From positions 1-64,000 of the forward strand of contig JAEWDF010000120.1 of assembly GCA_023390245.1 (NCBI GenBank): DNA of 64,000 bases. Reading direction: 5' to 3'. Within the stretch, counting starts at the first letter, position 1. Each line of letters opens with the position of its first letter. The translations under genes and the position numbers were made by a program. The notes beneath the pieces were generated by a model, which was given only the letters and a program-made list of their open reading frames with translations, did no database searches and was not told the DNA's origin. Source of the stretch: Pseudomonadota bacterium (GTDB lineage Bacteria > Pseudomonadota > Alphaproteobacteria > Caulobacterales > Caulobacteraceae). Of the stretch, positions 23,560 to 32,210 are shown piece after piece.

Positions 23560-24615
23560 ATGCGAAGACGCGACTGTCTGATGATGATGTCCGGGAGCGT
23601 TCCAGCGTTGCTGGCCTTCCGCTCCGGTCCGGAAACGGCGGCGCTGGACGCGCTCGAGGCCGGCCTGGGGCCGACATTCTCCGGCGTCGTCGCCCATGGC
23701 GTCGGAGACGCTCCGCCGATCATCCGCGCCCGCGGATGGTCGGATGCGGAGGCCGGGATTCCGGCCGAGGCCGACACGGCCTACGCCCTGGGCTCGGCGT
23801 CCAAATGGTTCGCGACGGTCGCGACCTTGCGAGCGGTCGATCAGGAGCGCCTCGAATTGGATGCGCCGATCAGCCGCTATCTGCCGGATTTTCGGCGCGA
23901 TGTCGGCGATCGGACGACCGTGCGCCTGTTGTTGGCCAATCGCAGCGGCATCGCCGACGGGATCAGCGCCGCGGCCCGCGAGACTCCGGCCCTGCGCCGA
24001 TCCGACCTCACCGCCGCCGAGGCGGTGACGCGCTACGCTCAGGAAGAGCCGGCGTTCCCGCCTGATGCGCGATTCGACTATTCCCTGACCAATTGGGTCA
24101 TCTTGCGCGCCTTGCTGGAGGCCCGCATGGGCGAGGATTTCGTCAGCCTGATGCGGCGGTTGGTCTTCGATCCGTTGCGCCTGAGGCGCACCGGGGTCGC
24201 GGAGCGCGGCTTCGACCATGCGCCGAACGTGGCCGCCGCCTACGCCGCCGACGATCCGTCCCATCGCAAGATGGAGGGGGTTCCTGCCTTCGCCGCGGCT
24301 TCGGGCGTCTTCTACAGCAGCGCGCCCGACCTCGTGCGCGCCGCCCGCGCCGTCTTCGGCCCCTCGTTCCTGTCGGAGTCGTCCCGCCGCGCGCTGATCG
24401 AGGTGCGGTCCCCGGAAGAGGACTATGCCCTGGGAGGCCGCGTCCGCCGCATCGATGGGCGCGCCTGGGCGTGGGAGACGGGCCGCATCGCCGCCTACCG
24501 ATGCCATCTGGCTCACGCGTTGGACGGTCCCCGGCGAACGCTGGCGGTGCTGAACAACACCGACCTCGATCAGGGCGCCATCGAGCGCGCCGTCCTGGCG
24601 GCGATCCGGACCTGA
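23560..24615 (+). CDS. Class C beta-lactamase-like serine hydrolase
   Basis: A strong AGGAGGAGGA site precedes the ATG at 23560; the 351-residue protein begins MRRRDCLMMMSGSVPALLAF, an export signal. The catalytic SxxK is SASK (79-82) in ALGSASKWFATVATL. The second motif, normally Y-x-N, is Y-S-L (174-176) in FDYSLTNWV, and near the end ETG stands where HTG or KTG is usual. It belongs to the beta-lactamase/transpeptidase-like fold, more likely an esterase or D-peptidase than a true lactamase. Its base composition is slightly less GC-skewed than its neighbours. It ends 3 bases before the converging helicase stop. Confidence 0.8.
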   Translation: MRRRDCLMMMSGSVPALLAFRSGPETAALDALEAGLGPTFSGVVAHGVGDAPPIIRARGWSDAEAGIPAEADTAYALGSASKWFATVATLRAVDQERLELDAPISRYLPDFRRDVGDRTTVRLLLANRSGIADGISAAARETPALRRSDLTAAEAVTRYAQEEPAFPPDARFDYSLTNWVILRALLEARMGEDFVSLMRRLVFDPLRLRRTGVAERGFDHAPNVAAAYAADDPSHRKMEGVPAFAAASGVFYSSAPDLVRAARAVFGPSFLSESSRRALIEVRSPEEDYALGGRVRRIDGRAWAWETGRIAAYRCHLAHALDGPRRTLAVLNNTDLDQGAIERAVLAAIRT

Positions 24616-24618
24616 CGC

Positions 24619-27135
24619 CTATCTCGCTCCGTTCTCGCGCCTCTCGCGCCGGCGCTTGCGCCTGGACGGCGCCGGCGTGTTCAGAGCCGCCAGGGCGGCG
24701 AATGGCGAATCCTTGACCGGTTTGGGCGTCCGGCCGGGCCTGTCCGGCATGCGGGCGCGTTCGGTCTTCACGGCGGCGATGATCTGTTTGGCTTCCGGCG
24801 CGCTCCAACCCAGTTCGGCCAGGGCCGCGTCGGACAGCCGACCCCGGCGACCTTCGGCGTCGGGCGCGGCGCGCTGTTCGGCCATGGTCTCGAGCGTCTC
24901 GACCGGGATCAGCCAGCGCGCGACGGCGCGCAGACCCTGGGCCGACAGGGCGCGCGGCATGGGCGGCTCGGGCGGCGCGGGGATCAGGCCGGGCGCGGCG
25001 GAATAAAGGGGGCCGGCGACGAAAGCCTGGGCGAAATGGCGGGCCCGGGGCTTCATCAGGCCGGGCAGCCACACCGAATGGGCGCCCACGCGCACGGCGA
25101 AGCTCCGCAGCGTCCGCCGCTCGGCCTGGCTGAGGGCGTGCAGGTCCCGTTCCACCTCGCGCCGGTCGATCAGGCCGCCGGCCTCGATCAGACGGAAGGC
25201 GATCCCGCGCGGGAGGCCCTTCAGCGCGCCACTCTCCACCGCCTGGCGCAGGCGGCGCAGGTCGCGCAGCGCCCGGCCTGCCTCGGCCGCCAGCCAGGCC
25301 TCAATGCGGCGCTTCGCCCGCTCACGCGCCGGGGCCGGCCCCAGGTCGCCCAGCAGCCGCGCCTGCGGCGCGAAGGGATCGGCCCCGGCGGGCGTGGCCA
25401 ACACCTTGGCCGTCAGCACGCCGCGCCACAGCACGTCGCCCTCGGGCGTGACGGCGAAATTCTCGTCGGTCTCGGCGGCCAGGCGGCCCAGGCGCCGCAC
25501 GACCTCGGGCGTCACGGCGCGCACCGCCGTCTGGCGCAGGGCGCGGTCCTCCAGGGCCGAGGCGCCCTTCTCCAGGGTGAAGCGGACGCCTTGCAGTTGG
25601 CCCACCACCTCGCCCTCCACCGTCACCTCGCCGTCCTCGGCGACGCCGGCACCCAGCGGCTGGCTGTCCTCACGCACGTTCAGGGCGCGCATCAGGGCGG
25701 TGGTGCGGCGGTCGACGAAGCGGGCGGTCAGCCGCTCGTGCAGCACGTCGGACAGCCGGTCCTCCAGCGCGCGGGTCCGTTCGCGCCAGGCCGCCGCGTC
25801 ATGCAGCCAGTCGGGCCGGTTGGCGATGTAGGAGAGGGTGCGCACCGCCGACAGCCGCGCGGAAAGCTGGTCGATCTGGCCGTCGTCGCGATCAACGTCG
25901 GCGAAGCGCGGCGCGATCCAGTCTTCGGTCAGCCGCCCGCGCTTGCTGGTGAGGGCGGTGAAGACGTCCTTGGCCAGGCGCGCATGCTCGTCCAGCGTGG
26001 TGTTTTGAAAGTCGGGCAGCTGGCACGCCTCCCATAGCCGCATGATGGTCCCGCGCGACCGGCCGACGCGGGCGACCTCCTCGTCCTTCATCAGCCGGCG
26101 CAGCAGGGTCTCGTCCAGCGCCTCGGCGGTCAGGGTCAGGCCGGGGACGCCTGGCGTCACGGTCAGGGAGCGCAGCAGGTCCGGCAGGGTGTCGAAGTCC
26201 AGCCGGGCGTTGCGCCACTCCGCCGCCTCGACCGGGTCGAAGCGATGCTCGATCACCTGTTCGACCAGGTCGGCGTCCAGTTCCTCCGCCTCGGCCGTGA
26301 CGCCGAAGGTCCCGTCGCGCAGGTGGCGGCCGGCGCGCCCCGCTATCTGGCCGATCTCGTGGGCGTGCAGCCAGCGGGTGCGCCGGCCATCGAACTTGCG
26401 CAGGCCCGCGAAGGCGACATGGTCCACGTCCATGTTCAGCCCCATGCCGATGGCGTCGGTGGCGACCAGGAAGTCGACCTCGCCGGACTGGTACAGCGCC
26501 ACCTGGGCGTTGCGGGTTCGGGGGCTGAGACTGCCCATGACCACCGCCGCCCCGCCCCGCTGGCGCCGGATCAGCTCGGCGATGGCGTAGACCCGCTCGG
26601 TCGAGAAGGCGACGATGGCGCTGCGGCGGGGCAGGCGGGTCAGCTTCTTCGACCCGGCGTAGGACAGGGTCGACAGCCGGTCGCGCGAGACGATCTCGGC
26701 CTCCGGGACCAGGCGGCGGATCAGTGGCTCCATCGTCCCGGCGCCCAGGAACATGGTCTCGAACCGGCCGCGCGCGTGCAGCAGCCGCTGGGTGAAGACG
26801 TGGCCGCGCTCCGGGTCCGCAACCAACTGGATCTCGTCGACGGCCAGGAATTCCACCGACCGCTCCATCGGCATGGCCTCGACCGTGCAGACGAAATAAT
26901 GCGGACGCGGCGGAACGATCTTCTCCTCGCCGGTGACCAGGGCGACGGCGGCCGCGCCCCTCAGCCTGACGATCCGCTCGTAGATCTCGCGCGCCAGCAG
27001 GCGCAGCGGCAGGCCGATCATGCCCGAGGCATGGCCCAGCATCCGCTCGACCGCCAGGTGGGTCTTGCCGGTGTTGGTGGGCCCCAGGACGGCGGTGACG
27101 CGCGACGGGGGCAGGCCGGTGGAGCGGTCGCTCAT
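24619..27135 (-). CDS. Suv3-like DEAD/DEAH-type RNA helicase
   Basis: This 838-residue protein has helicase motif I GPTNTGKTH (18-26), motif II VDEIQLV, and motif VI QIAGRAGR, with LGAGTM as motif III. This is the Suv3/mitochondrial degradosome-type Ski2-like helicase, common in alphaproteobacteria. A long helical C-terminal half ends in a Lys/Arg-rich tail (SRRKRRRERRENG) likely to bind RNA. It probably unwinds structured RNA for decay. It follows the FixJ-type regulator on the same strand by 34 bases. S4-protein and fdxA, normally next, lie beyond an inserted gene. Confidence 0.9.
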   Translation of the reverse strand: MSDRSTGLPPSRVTAVLGPTNTGKTHLAVERMLGHASGMIGLPLRLLAREIYERIVRLRGAAAVALVTGEEKIVPPRPHYFVCTVEAMPMERSVEFLAVDEIQLVADPERGHVFTQRLLHARGRFETMFLGAGTMEPLIRRLVPEAEIVSRDRLSTLSYAGSKKLTRLPRRSAIVAFSTERVYAIAELIRRQRGGAAVVMGSLSPRTRNAQVALYQSGEVDFLVATDAIGMGLNMDVDHVAFAGLRKFDGRRTRWLHAHEIGQIAGRAGRHLRDGTFGVTAEAEELDADLVEQVIEHRFDPVEAAEWRNARLDFDTLPDLLRSLTVTPGVPGLTLTAEALDETLLRRLMKDEEVARVGRSRGTIMRLWEACQLPDFQNTTLDEHARLAKDVFTALTSKRGRLTEDWIAPRFADVDRDDGQIDQLSARLSAVRTLSYIANRPDWLHDAAAWRERTRALEDRLSDVLHERLTARFVDRRTTALMRALNVREDSQPLGAGVAEDGEVTVEGEVVGQLQGVRFTLEKGASALEDRALRQTAVRAVTPEVVRRLGRLAAETDENFAVTPEGDVLWRGVLTAKVLATPAGADPFAPQARLLGDLGPAPARERAKRRIEAWLAAEAGRALRDLRRLRQAVESGALKGLPRGIAFRLIEAGGLIDRREVERDLHALSQAERRTLRSFAVRVGAHSVWLPGLMKPRARHFAQAFVAGPLYSAAPGLIPAPPEPPMPRALSAQGLRAVARWLIPVETLETMAEQRAAPDAEGRRGRLSDAALAELGWSAPEAKQIIAAVKTERARMPDRPGRTPKPVKDSPFAALAALNTPAPSRRKRRRERRENGAR

Positions 27136-27169
27136 GATCCCCGCAAGGTGGCGACGCCGCCGCCGCGGC

Positions 27170-27781
27170 TCAAGCCTCTCCGACCAGCAATCCCATGCGC
27201 ACCAGGGCCGACAAGCTCTGGGCCTCCATCTTCTGCATCACCTTGGCGCGGAAGATCTCGACCGTGCGCGGGCTGATGTCGAGGTCCAGCGCGATCTCCT
27301 TGTTGGAGCGACCCTGGATCAGGGCGTCGAACACCTGGCGTTCGCGCGGGGTCAGGGCTCGGACCCGGCGCAGGGCCGCATCGCGCGCCGCCTGCTCCGG
27401 CGCGCGGGCGGCCAGGGTGGAGACGCAGCCGCGCACGGCTTCCAGCATCCTGTGAGGATCGAACGGCTTTTCGATGAAGTCCACGACCCCCGACTTCATC
27501 AGCTGGACCGCAAGGGGCACGTCGGCGTGGCCGGTCATGACGATCACGCTCCAGGTGCGGCCCTGGTCGGCGGCCAGGCGCTCGACCAGCTCGACCCCGT
27601 CCATCCGCGGCATGCGGATGTCCGTCACCACGCAGCCGATCCGGTCCTCCGGCTTCTGTTCAAGGAATTCCTCGCCACCGGAAAAGGCGCGGGCGCGAAA
27701 GCCCTCGCCGCGCAGCAGGGTGACGAGCGAGTCGCGCATCGCCGGATCGTCGTCGACGACGAAGACGGAAGGCTGGGTCAT
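27170..27781 (-). CDS. FixJ-family response regulator
   Basis: A receiver domain (residues 1-120) with phospho-acceptor Asp54 in VVTDIRMPRMDG, switch residues MTGHADVPLAV and Lys in IEKPFDPH, then a LuxR-type HTH (about 140-200) LTPRERQVFDALIQGRSNKEIALDLDISPRTVE. This is the FixJ/NarL layout. The ATG overlaps the sensor kinase stop by four bases, so the pair is translationally coupled. The sensor lacks a visible haem-PAS, so oxygen sensing should not be assumed from the name. Confidence 0.93.
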   Translation of the reverse strand: MTQPSVFVVDDDPAMRDSLVTLLRGEGFRARAFSGGEEFLEQKPEDRIGCVVTDIRMPRMDGVELVERLAADQGRTWSVIVMTGHADVPLAVQLMKSGVVDFIEKPFDPHRMLEAVRGCVSTLAARAPEQAARDAALRRVRALTPRERQVFDALIQGRSNKEIALDLDISPRTVEIFRAKVMQKMEAQSLSALVRMGLLVGEA

Positions 27782-29127
27782 GATCCCTCGGGCTCCAGAT
27801 TGCGGCTCAGGCGGAAGGCGAAGGCGGCGCCGCCCATCGGCGAACGGCCGATCTCCAGGCGGCTGTCGTGGCTCTCCACGATCGAACGGGTGACGGCGAG
27901 ACCCAGACCCATGCCGCCGGACTTGTCGCTGCGACTCGGACGGGTCACCTCGTCCACGCGGTCGGCGGAAATTCCCGACCCGTTGTCCTCCACGGAGATT
28001 TCGTAGGCCGTTTCGTCAACGCGGCGTCCGATGACCGCGACCAGCGGCGCAGCCCGGCCGGCCACCGCCTCAACGGCGTTGCGCACCAAGTTGGTCACCG
28101 CCTGCTGGACCTGGATGCGGTCGGCCAACACCTCGTCGTCGAGGTCGTGGACGTCCAGCCGGATCGGCACATCCGTGTCCCGCGTGATGAGGGAGAACAT
28201 CGGCGCCAGATCGTCGATCATCGAGGATGCGCGCTCGATGGCCAGGGTCTGCTCGCCCGTGCTGACCAGGTCGCGCATGCGCCGGATGATGTTTCCGGCC
28301 CGCAGCAGCTGCGTCTTGGCCATTTCCAGCGAGCGCGCGGCGCTGTCGCCCAGGGGGCCGGCCCGGGCGATGTCGGTCTGGCTGGCGTGAATATAGACGG
28401 TCGCGGCCGTCAGCGGCTGGTTCAGCTCGTGCGCCAGGGTGGCGGCCAGCTGGCCCATGGAGTTGAGCCGCCAGACGTGGCTGAGGCGCCCGTGAAGGTC
28501 CAGGGCCTCCTCGCGCGCCGCGTGGGCGCGGCTCTGGTCGGTCAGCGACAGGACGAAGCGCTCTTCTCCGGGCCCTTCGGGCAGGACGGATGCGACCACG
28601 CCGACAGGGGCGCCGTCGGGCTCGACCGGGAACCAGCGGCCGGATTCCGACGCGGCGACCAGGAGGCGGGGGTCGAAGCTTGGCAGGATGTCCGAGAACC
28701 GCGCGCCCGCCGCCTGGGACGGGTCCGCGCCGAGCAGGCCGCCGGCCGCCTGGGTCATGCGGCGAACCCGGCCCTGGACGTCCAGGGTCACGATCGGCGT
28801 GGACGACAGGATGGCGCCCAGCATGGCCTCACGGGCCGCCAGGTCGCCAGAGAGCGCCTCAGAGCGCCGCAGCGAATCGCGAAGCCGCTGGCAGACCTCG
28901 GCGATCCCCCAAGCGACGCAGACGAACAGAAGCGCGTTGACCATCGTGTCCGTCACCCCGTAGCGCGGGGTCACCAGGACGTTCAGGGCGATGGCCATGA
29001 CGATGGCCGCCGCGACAGCGAGGCGCCCGCCGAGCATGGCGGTGACGATAACCGCGGGCAGCAGCGGCAGATAGTAGAACTGCCCGAACAACTGCAGGAG
29101 GGCGCGGACGCCGGCCGCCGCCGCCAC
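27778..29127 (-). CDS. FixL-type membrane sensor histidine kinase
   Basis: From the GTG at 29127 the protein has 449 residues: membrane helices (about 20-75), a PAS-like domain (about 100-200), the dimerisation/phosphorylation box LAHELNQPLT (His233), the N-box NLVRNAVEAVAG, and GMGLGLAV. Translation upstream of the GTG in the same frame gives RRRWFGLVVAILAVAAAAG, a convincing first membrane helix. The true start may therefore lie further up, yet no ATG, GTG or TTG exists there before the stop. An ATC at 29226-29224 follows a perfect GGAGGA site. The signal is unknown; it phosphorylates the coupled FixJ-type regulator. Confidence 0.88.
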   Translation of the reverse strand: MAAAAGVRALLQLFGQFYYLPLLPAVIVTAMLGGRLAVAAAIVMAIALNVLVTPRYGVTDTMVNALLFVCVAWGIAEVCQRLRDSLRRSEALSGDLAAREAMLGAILSSTPIVTLDVQGRVRRMTQAAGGLLGADPSQAAGARFSDILPSFDPRLLVAASESGRWFPVEPDGAPVGVVASVLPEGPGEERFVLSLTDQSRAHAAREEALDLHGRLSHVWRLNSMGQLAATLAHELNQPLTAATVYIHASQTDIARAGPLGDSAARSLEMAKTQLLRAGNIIRRMRDLVSTGEQTLAIERASSMIDDLAPMFSLITRDTDVPIRLDVHDLDDEVLADRIQVQQAVTNLVRNAVEAVAGRAAPLVAVIGRRVDETAYEISVEDNGSGISADRVDEVTRPSRSDKSGGMGLGLAVTRSIVESHDSRLEIGRSPMGGAAFAFRLSRNLEPEGS

Positions 29128-29226
29128 GGCCAGGATCGCGACGACGAGACCGAACCATCGGCGGCGCGTCAGACGATCCAGCCATGCGTCGGGCGGCGGT
29201 CCCGTGGATAATGCCCTGTGCTGGAT

Positions 29227-29594
29227 CGTTTCCTCCGACTCGCACGCGAAACTCTGTCGGACGCGAACTGGCCCTGATTTGGACTAAATCGTCAAAGTCC
29301 TGCGCGGTCTAGGGGCAATTACCTATCGAGCGAAGGCGCAGGCCCAGGCGAGCCGCTACGCAAACCTACCTACGCCGTCGTTCAGAAACGGTATTAAGGA
29401 TCGCCTCATGGTTGGGCTTCACAATGCGTGAGGCTGTTCGACCGTGATCCCGATGTTCCTCGCCCCATCCCCTCCCGCCCGGCGCGCGCCCGGCGAGTGC
29501 GCGGTTAGGCCGCGGGGTCAGGGCGGACGGCCTGGCGGGCCGACACGGGCGCCCAGCCTGTCCCTTGAACGTCAGAAGCGACGGAGAAGTTGAG
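29227..29594. other. Divergent intergenic region between sensor kinase and che operon
   Basis: About 370 bases without a supported gene. It contains an inverted repeat GATTTGGACTAAATC (about 29276-29290), which lies in the region upstream of the sensor kinase, and a GCCTCA...TGAGGC inverted repeat near 29403-29435. No clear housekeeping, sigma-54 or CtrA-type promoter for the che operon could be picked by eye. No TTGAT-N4-ATCAA (Fnr/FixK) site is present. Confidence 0.5.
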
Positions 29595-31553
29595 TTGAAG
29601 TGGATCGATGACCTGACCGTGGGGCGCAAGCTTTTCGCCGCCTTCGCGATGGTTCTGGCCGCGATCGCCGTCATGGGCGCGGCGGTGTTCATCAATCTGT
29701 CGGCGCTGCAACGCGCCGGGGAGACGCGCAGCGTCGAAAACCGCATCGACCGCGAAGCCTCCGCTGCGGAATTCTATCTGGCGCGTCAGGAAAACAGCCT
29801 GCGCGGTTATCTGGTCACCGCCGACCGCTACTATCTGGAGCGGCTCGACGCGCACCGGGCCAACTTCAAGAGCCAGCTGGACGCGCTGCGCCGCGACTTG
29901 CCAGCGAACCGCCGGGGCCTTGTCGACGAAGCGGCCGCCGCAGGCGACGCCTGGTACGACAAGGTCGTGGTGCAGGCCAACAGCCTCATCGCCGCCGGAA
30001 GGGGCGCCGAGGCCCTGGCCCTGATGGGCCGCGACGGCGTCGCCGACCAGCAGATCGGACCGGTCGAGGACGCCCTCGGCAAGCTGAAGGCGGATTCGGA
30101 GATCCAGCTGACCGCCGCCCTCGAGGCCCAGGATTCGGCCAGCCGCCACGCCACGGTCGCCTTGGCCGCGGGCCTCCTGGCCGCACTGGTGATCGCCCTG
30201 GGCGTCGGCTGGATCGTCACTCGCGCCATCGCGGCGCCGACCCTGACGGCGATCGGCCAGATGAAGCGTCTGATGTCGGGCGACACCGCCATCGTCGTCA
30301 ACGGCGCCAACCGCAGGGACGAGTTCGGCCAGATGGCCAAGGCCATCGTCGCCTTCCGCGACGCCGCTGTCGAAAAGACCCGCGTCGAGGCCGAGGCCGC
30401 CACGCACCGGTCGCAGAGCGAGCAGGAACGCGCCGCCAACGAGGCCGAAAAGGCCCGTCTCGCCGCCGAGGACAAGGCGGCGATCGAGGCCCTGGGCCAG
30501 GGCCTGTCCGCCATGGCCAACGGCGACCTGACCCATCGTATGACGGCCGAGGTCGCGCCCCGCGCCGAACAGCTGAAGTCCGACTTCAACAACGCCATCG
30601 CCCAGCTTCAGCAGGCCATGGGCGTGGTCGTCGCCAATGTCGCCGCGATCCGCTCCGGCGCCGGCGAGATCAGCCAGGCGGCCGACGATCTGTCGCGCCG
30701 CACCGAGCAGCAGGCCGCCTCGCTCGAAGAGACCGCCGCCGCCCTCGACGAGATCACCGCCACGGTCAACAAGACCGCCTCGGGCGCTCGCCAGGCCTCC
30801 GGCGTGGTCCAGGCCGCGCGCGGCGACGCAGAGACCTCGGGCGGGGTCGTGCGCGACGCCGTCCAGGCCATGACGGCGATCGAGCAGTCCTCCAGCCAGA
30901 TCAACCAGATCATCGGCGTGATCGACGAGATCGCCTTCCAGACCAACCTTCTGGCCCTGAACGCCGGGGTCGAGGCCGCCCGTGCGGGCGAGGCCGGCCG
31001 AGGCTTCGCGGTGGTGGCGTCGGAGGTCCGGGCCCTGGCCCAGCGCTCGGCCGAGGCCGCCAAGGAGATCAAGGCCCTGATCTCCGCTTCGACGGGCCAG
31101 GTGGATCAAGGGGTGAAGCTGGTCGGCCAGACCGGCGAGGCGCTGAACCGCATCGTCGAGCGCGTCGCCGAGATCGACAGCCTGGTGTCCGAGATCGCCG
31201 CCTCCGCCCAGGAGCAGGCCGTCGGCCTGGCCCAGGTCAACACCGCCGTCAACCAGATGGACCAGGTGACCCAGCAGAACGCGGCCATGGTCGAACAGTC
31301 CACCGCCGCCAGCCATTCGCTGGCCCAGGAGGCCGAGGCTCTGCAGGCCTCCGTGACCCGGTTCCGCATCGGCGACACGGTCCCGGCCGCACGCGCCGCA
31401 CCGGTCGAACCCAAGCCGGCGGCGCCGGTCGCCCGTCCGGCCGAGCCGAAGCGCTCCAACCTGGTCGTCCAGGCGCTCAAGACGCTGGGTCGCGGCGGCG
31501 CCGCGCCCAAGGTCGAGGCCGCGCCGATCGAGGACGGCTGGGAGGAATTCTGA
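29595..31553 (+). CDS. Methyl-accepting chemotaxis protein (first gene of che operon)
   Basis: The TTG at 29595 with GGAGAAG before it gives 652 residues starting [10 protein letters not shown]. There are two membrane helices (about 12-35 and 195-220) around a periplasmic helical bundle, a HAMP region, then the long coiled-coil signalling domain with the hairpin tip [24 protein letters not shown]. The last residues are DGWEEF, which fits the xWxxF pentapeptide that tethers CheR/CheB in E. coli receptors (NWETF). It corresponds by position to Caulobacter McpA. The ligand is unknown. The stop overlaps the next ATG by one base. Confidence 0.93.
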   Translation: MKWIDDLTVGRKLFAAFAMVLAAIAVMGAAVFINLSALQRAGETRSVENRIDREASAAEFYLARQENSLRGYLVTADRYYLERLDAHRANFKSQLDALRRDLPANRRGLVDEAAAAGDAWYDKVVVQANSLIAAGRGAEALALMGRDGVADQQIGPVEDALGKLKADSEIQLTAALEAQDSASRHATVALAAGLLAALVIALGVGWIVTRAIAAPTLTAIGQMKRLMSGDTAIVVNGANRRDEFGQMAKAIVAFRDAAVEKTRVEAEAATHRSQSEQERAANEAEKARLAAEDKAAIEALGQGLSAMANGDLTHRMTAEVAPRAEQLKSDFNNAIAQLQQAMGVVVANVAAIRSGAGEISQAADDLSRRTEQQAASLEETAAALDEITATVNKTASGARQASGVVQAARGDAETSGGVVRDAVQAMTAIEQSSSQINQIIGVIDEIAFQTNLLALNAGVEAARAGEAGRGFAVVASEVRALAQRSAEAAKEIKALISASTGQVDQGVKLVGQTGEALNRIVERVAEIDSLVSEIAASAQEQAVGLAQVNTAVNQMDQVTQQNAAMVEQSTAASHSLAQEAEALQASVTRFRIGDTVPAARAAPVEPKPAAPVARPAEPKRSNLVVQALKTLGRGGAAPKVEAAPIEDGWEEF

Positions 31554-31825
31554 TGAGCGATATCCTGACCCTGGCGCCGGTGCTGGACCTGAACGCGGCC
31601 GAGCCGCTGAAGGCCGAACTGCTGGCGCGCCGCAACCAGGAGCTGACGCTGGACGCCTCGGGCGTGGAGCGGCTGGGCGGCCTGTGCCTTCAGGTCCTGT
31701 TGTCGGCCCGGCGCGCCTGGGCGGCGGATGGCGTCAACCTGAAGTTAGGTCCTGTGTCAGAGAGTTTCGCCGATCAATGGGCCGCCTTCGGCGCGCCCGA
31801 GTTCAACGAGGGGGCGCTCGCGTGA
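31553..31825 (+). CDS. STAS-domain protein in che operon (CheX position)
   Basis: A 90-residue STAS-like protein: SDILTLAPVLDLNAAEPLKAELL, then LTLDASGVERLGGLCLQVLLSAR. The Ser in the DASGV loop is where SpoIIAA-type proteins are phosphorylated. In the Caulobacter cluster the gene in this place is called cheX, although it is not related to the Thermotoga phosphatase CheX. Function unknown; a structural or regulatory partner of the array is possible. It starts within the receptor stop and its own stop overlaps cheY (GTGA). Confidence 0.75.
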   Translation: MSDILTLAPVLDLNAAEPLKAELLARRNQELTLDASGVERLGGLCLQVLLSARRAWAADGVNLKLGPVSESFADQWAAFGAPEFNEGALA

Positions 31826-32187
31826 GCAAGACCGTACTGACCGTCGACGATTCCCGCACCATGCGCGACATGCTGCTGCTGGCGCTGCAGGATGCGGGCT
31901 ACACGGTGATCCAGGCCGTGGACGGCGTGGACGGGCTGGAGACCTTGGCCGCCAAGGGCGCGGACGTGGTCATCACCGACATCAACATGCCGCGCATGGA
32001 CGGCTTCGGCTTCATCGAGGGGATGCGCGCCGACCCGAGGCATCGGACGACGCCGGTGCTGGTGCTGACCACCGAGAGCGACGCCGAGAAGAAGGCCCGC
32101 GCCCGCGCCGCCGGCGCGACGGGCTGGATCGTCAAGCCGTTCGATCCGGCCAAGCTGGTCGACGCGGTCCGCCGCGTCGCCGCCTGA
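31822..32187 (+). CDS. cheY: CheY response regulator (first copy)
   Basis: From the GTG at 31822 the 121-residue single-domain receiver has the acid pocket VDDSR, phospho-acceptor Asp53 in ITDINMPRMDG, Thr in VLTTESD, and Lys in IVKPFDP. This is the full CheY set, without an output domain, expected to bind the flagellar switch or act as phosphate sink. The GTG overlaps the STAS stop by four bases. Confidence 0.95.
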   Translation: MSKTVLTVDDSRTMRDMLLLALQDAGYTVIQAVDGVDGLETLAAKGADVVITDINMPRMDGFGFIEGMRADPRHRTTPVLVLTTESDAEKKARARAAGATGWIVKPFDPAKLVDAVRRVAA

Positions 32188-32210
32188 AGGAGACCCGACG
32201 GGGCGCGCTC

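Noticed and set aside
27170..29127. Calling the two-component pair an oxygen-sensing FixL/FixJ
   Set aside because: The kinase's PAS-like region shows no recognisable haem-binding signature, and no Fnr/FixK-type site lies nearby; only the family layout supports the name.
29505..31316. 603-residue minus-strand frame opposite the chemoreceptor
   Set aside because: Antisense shadow of a repetitive coiled-coil gene; no coherent domain.
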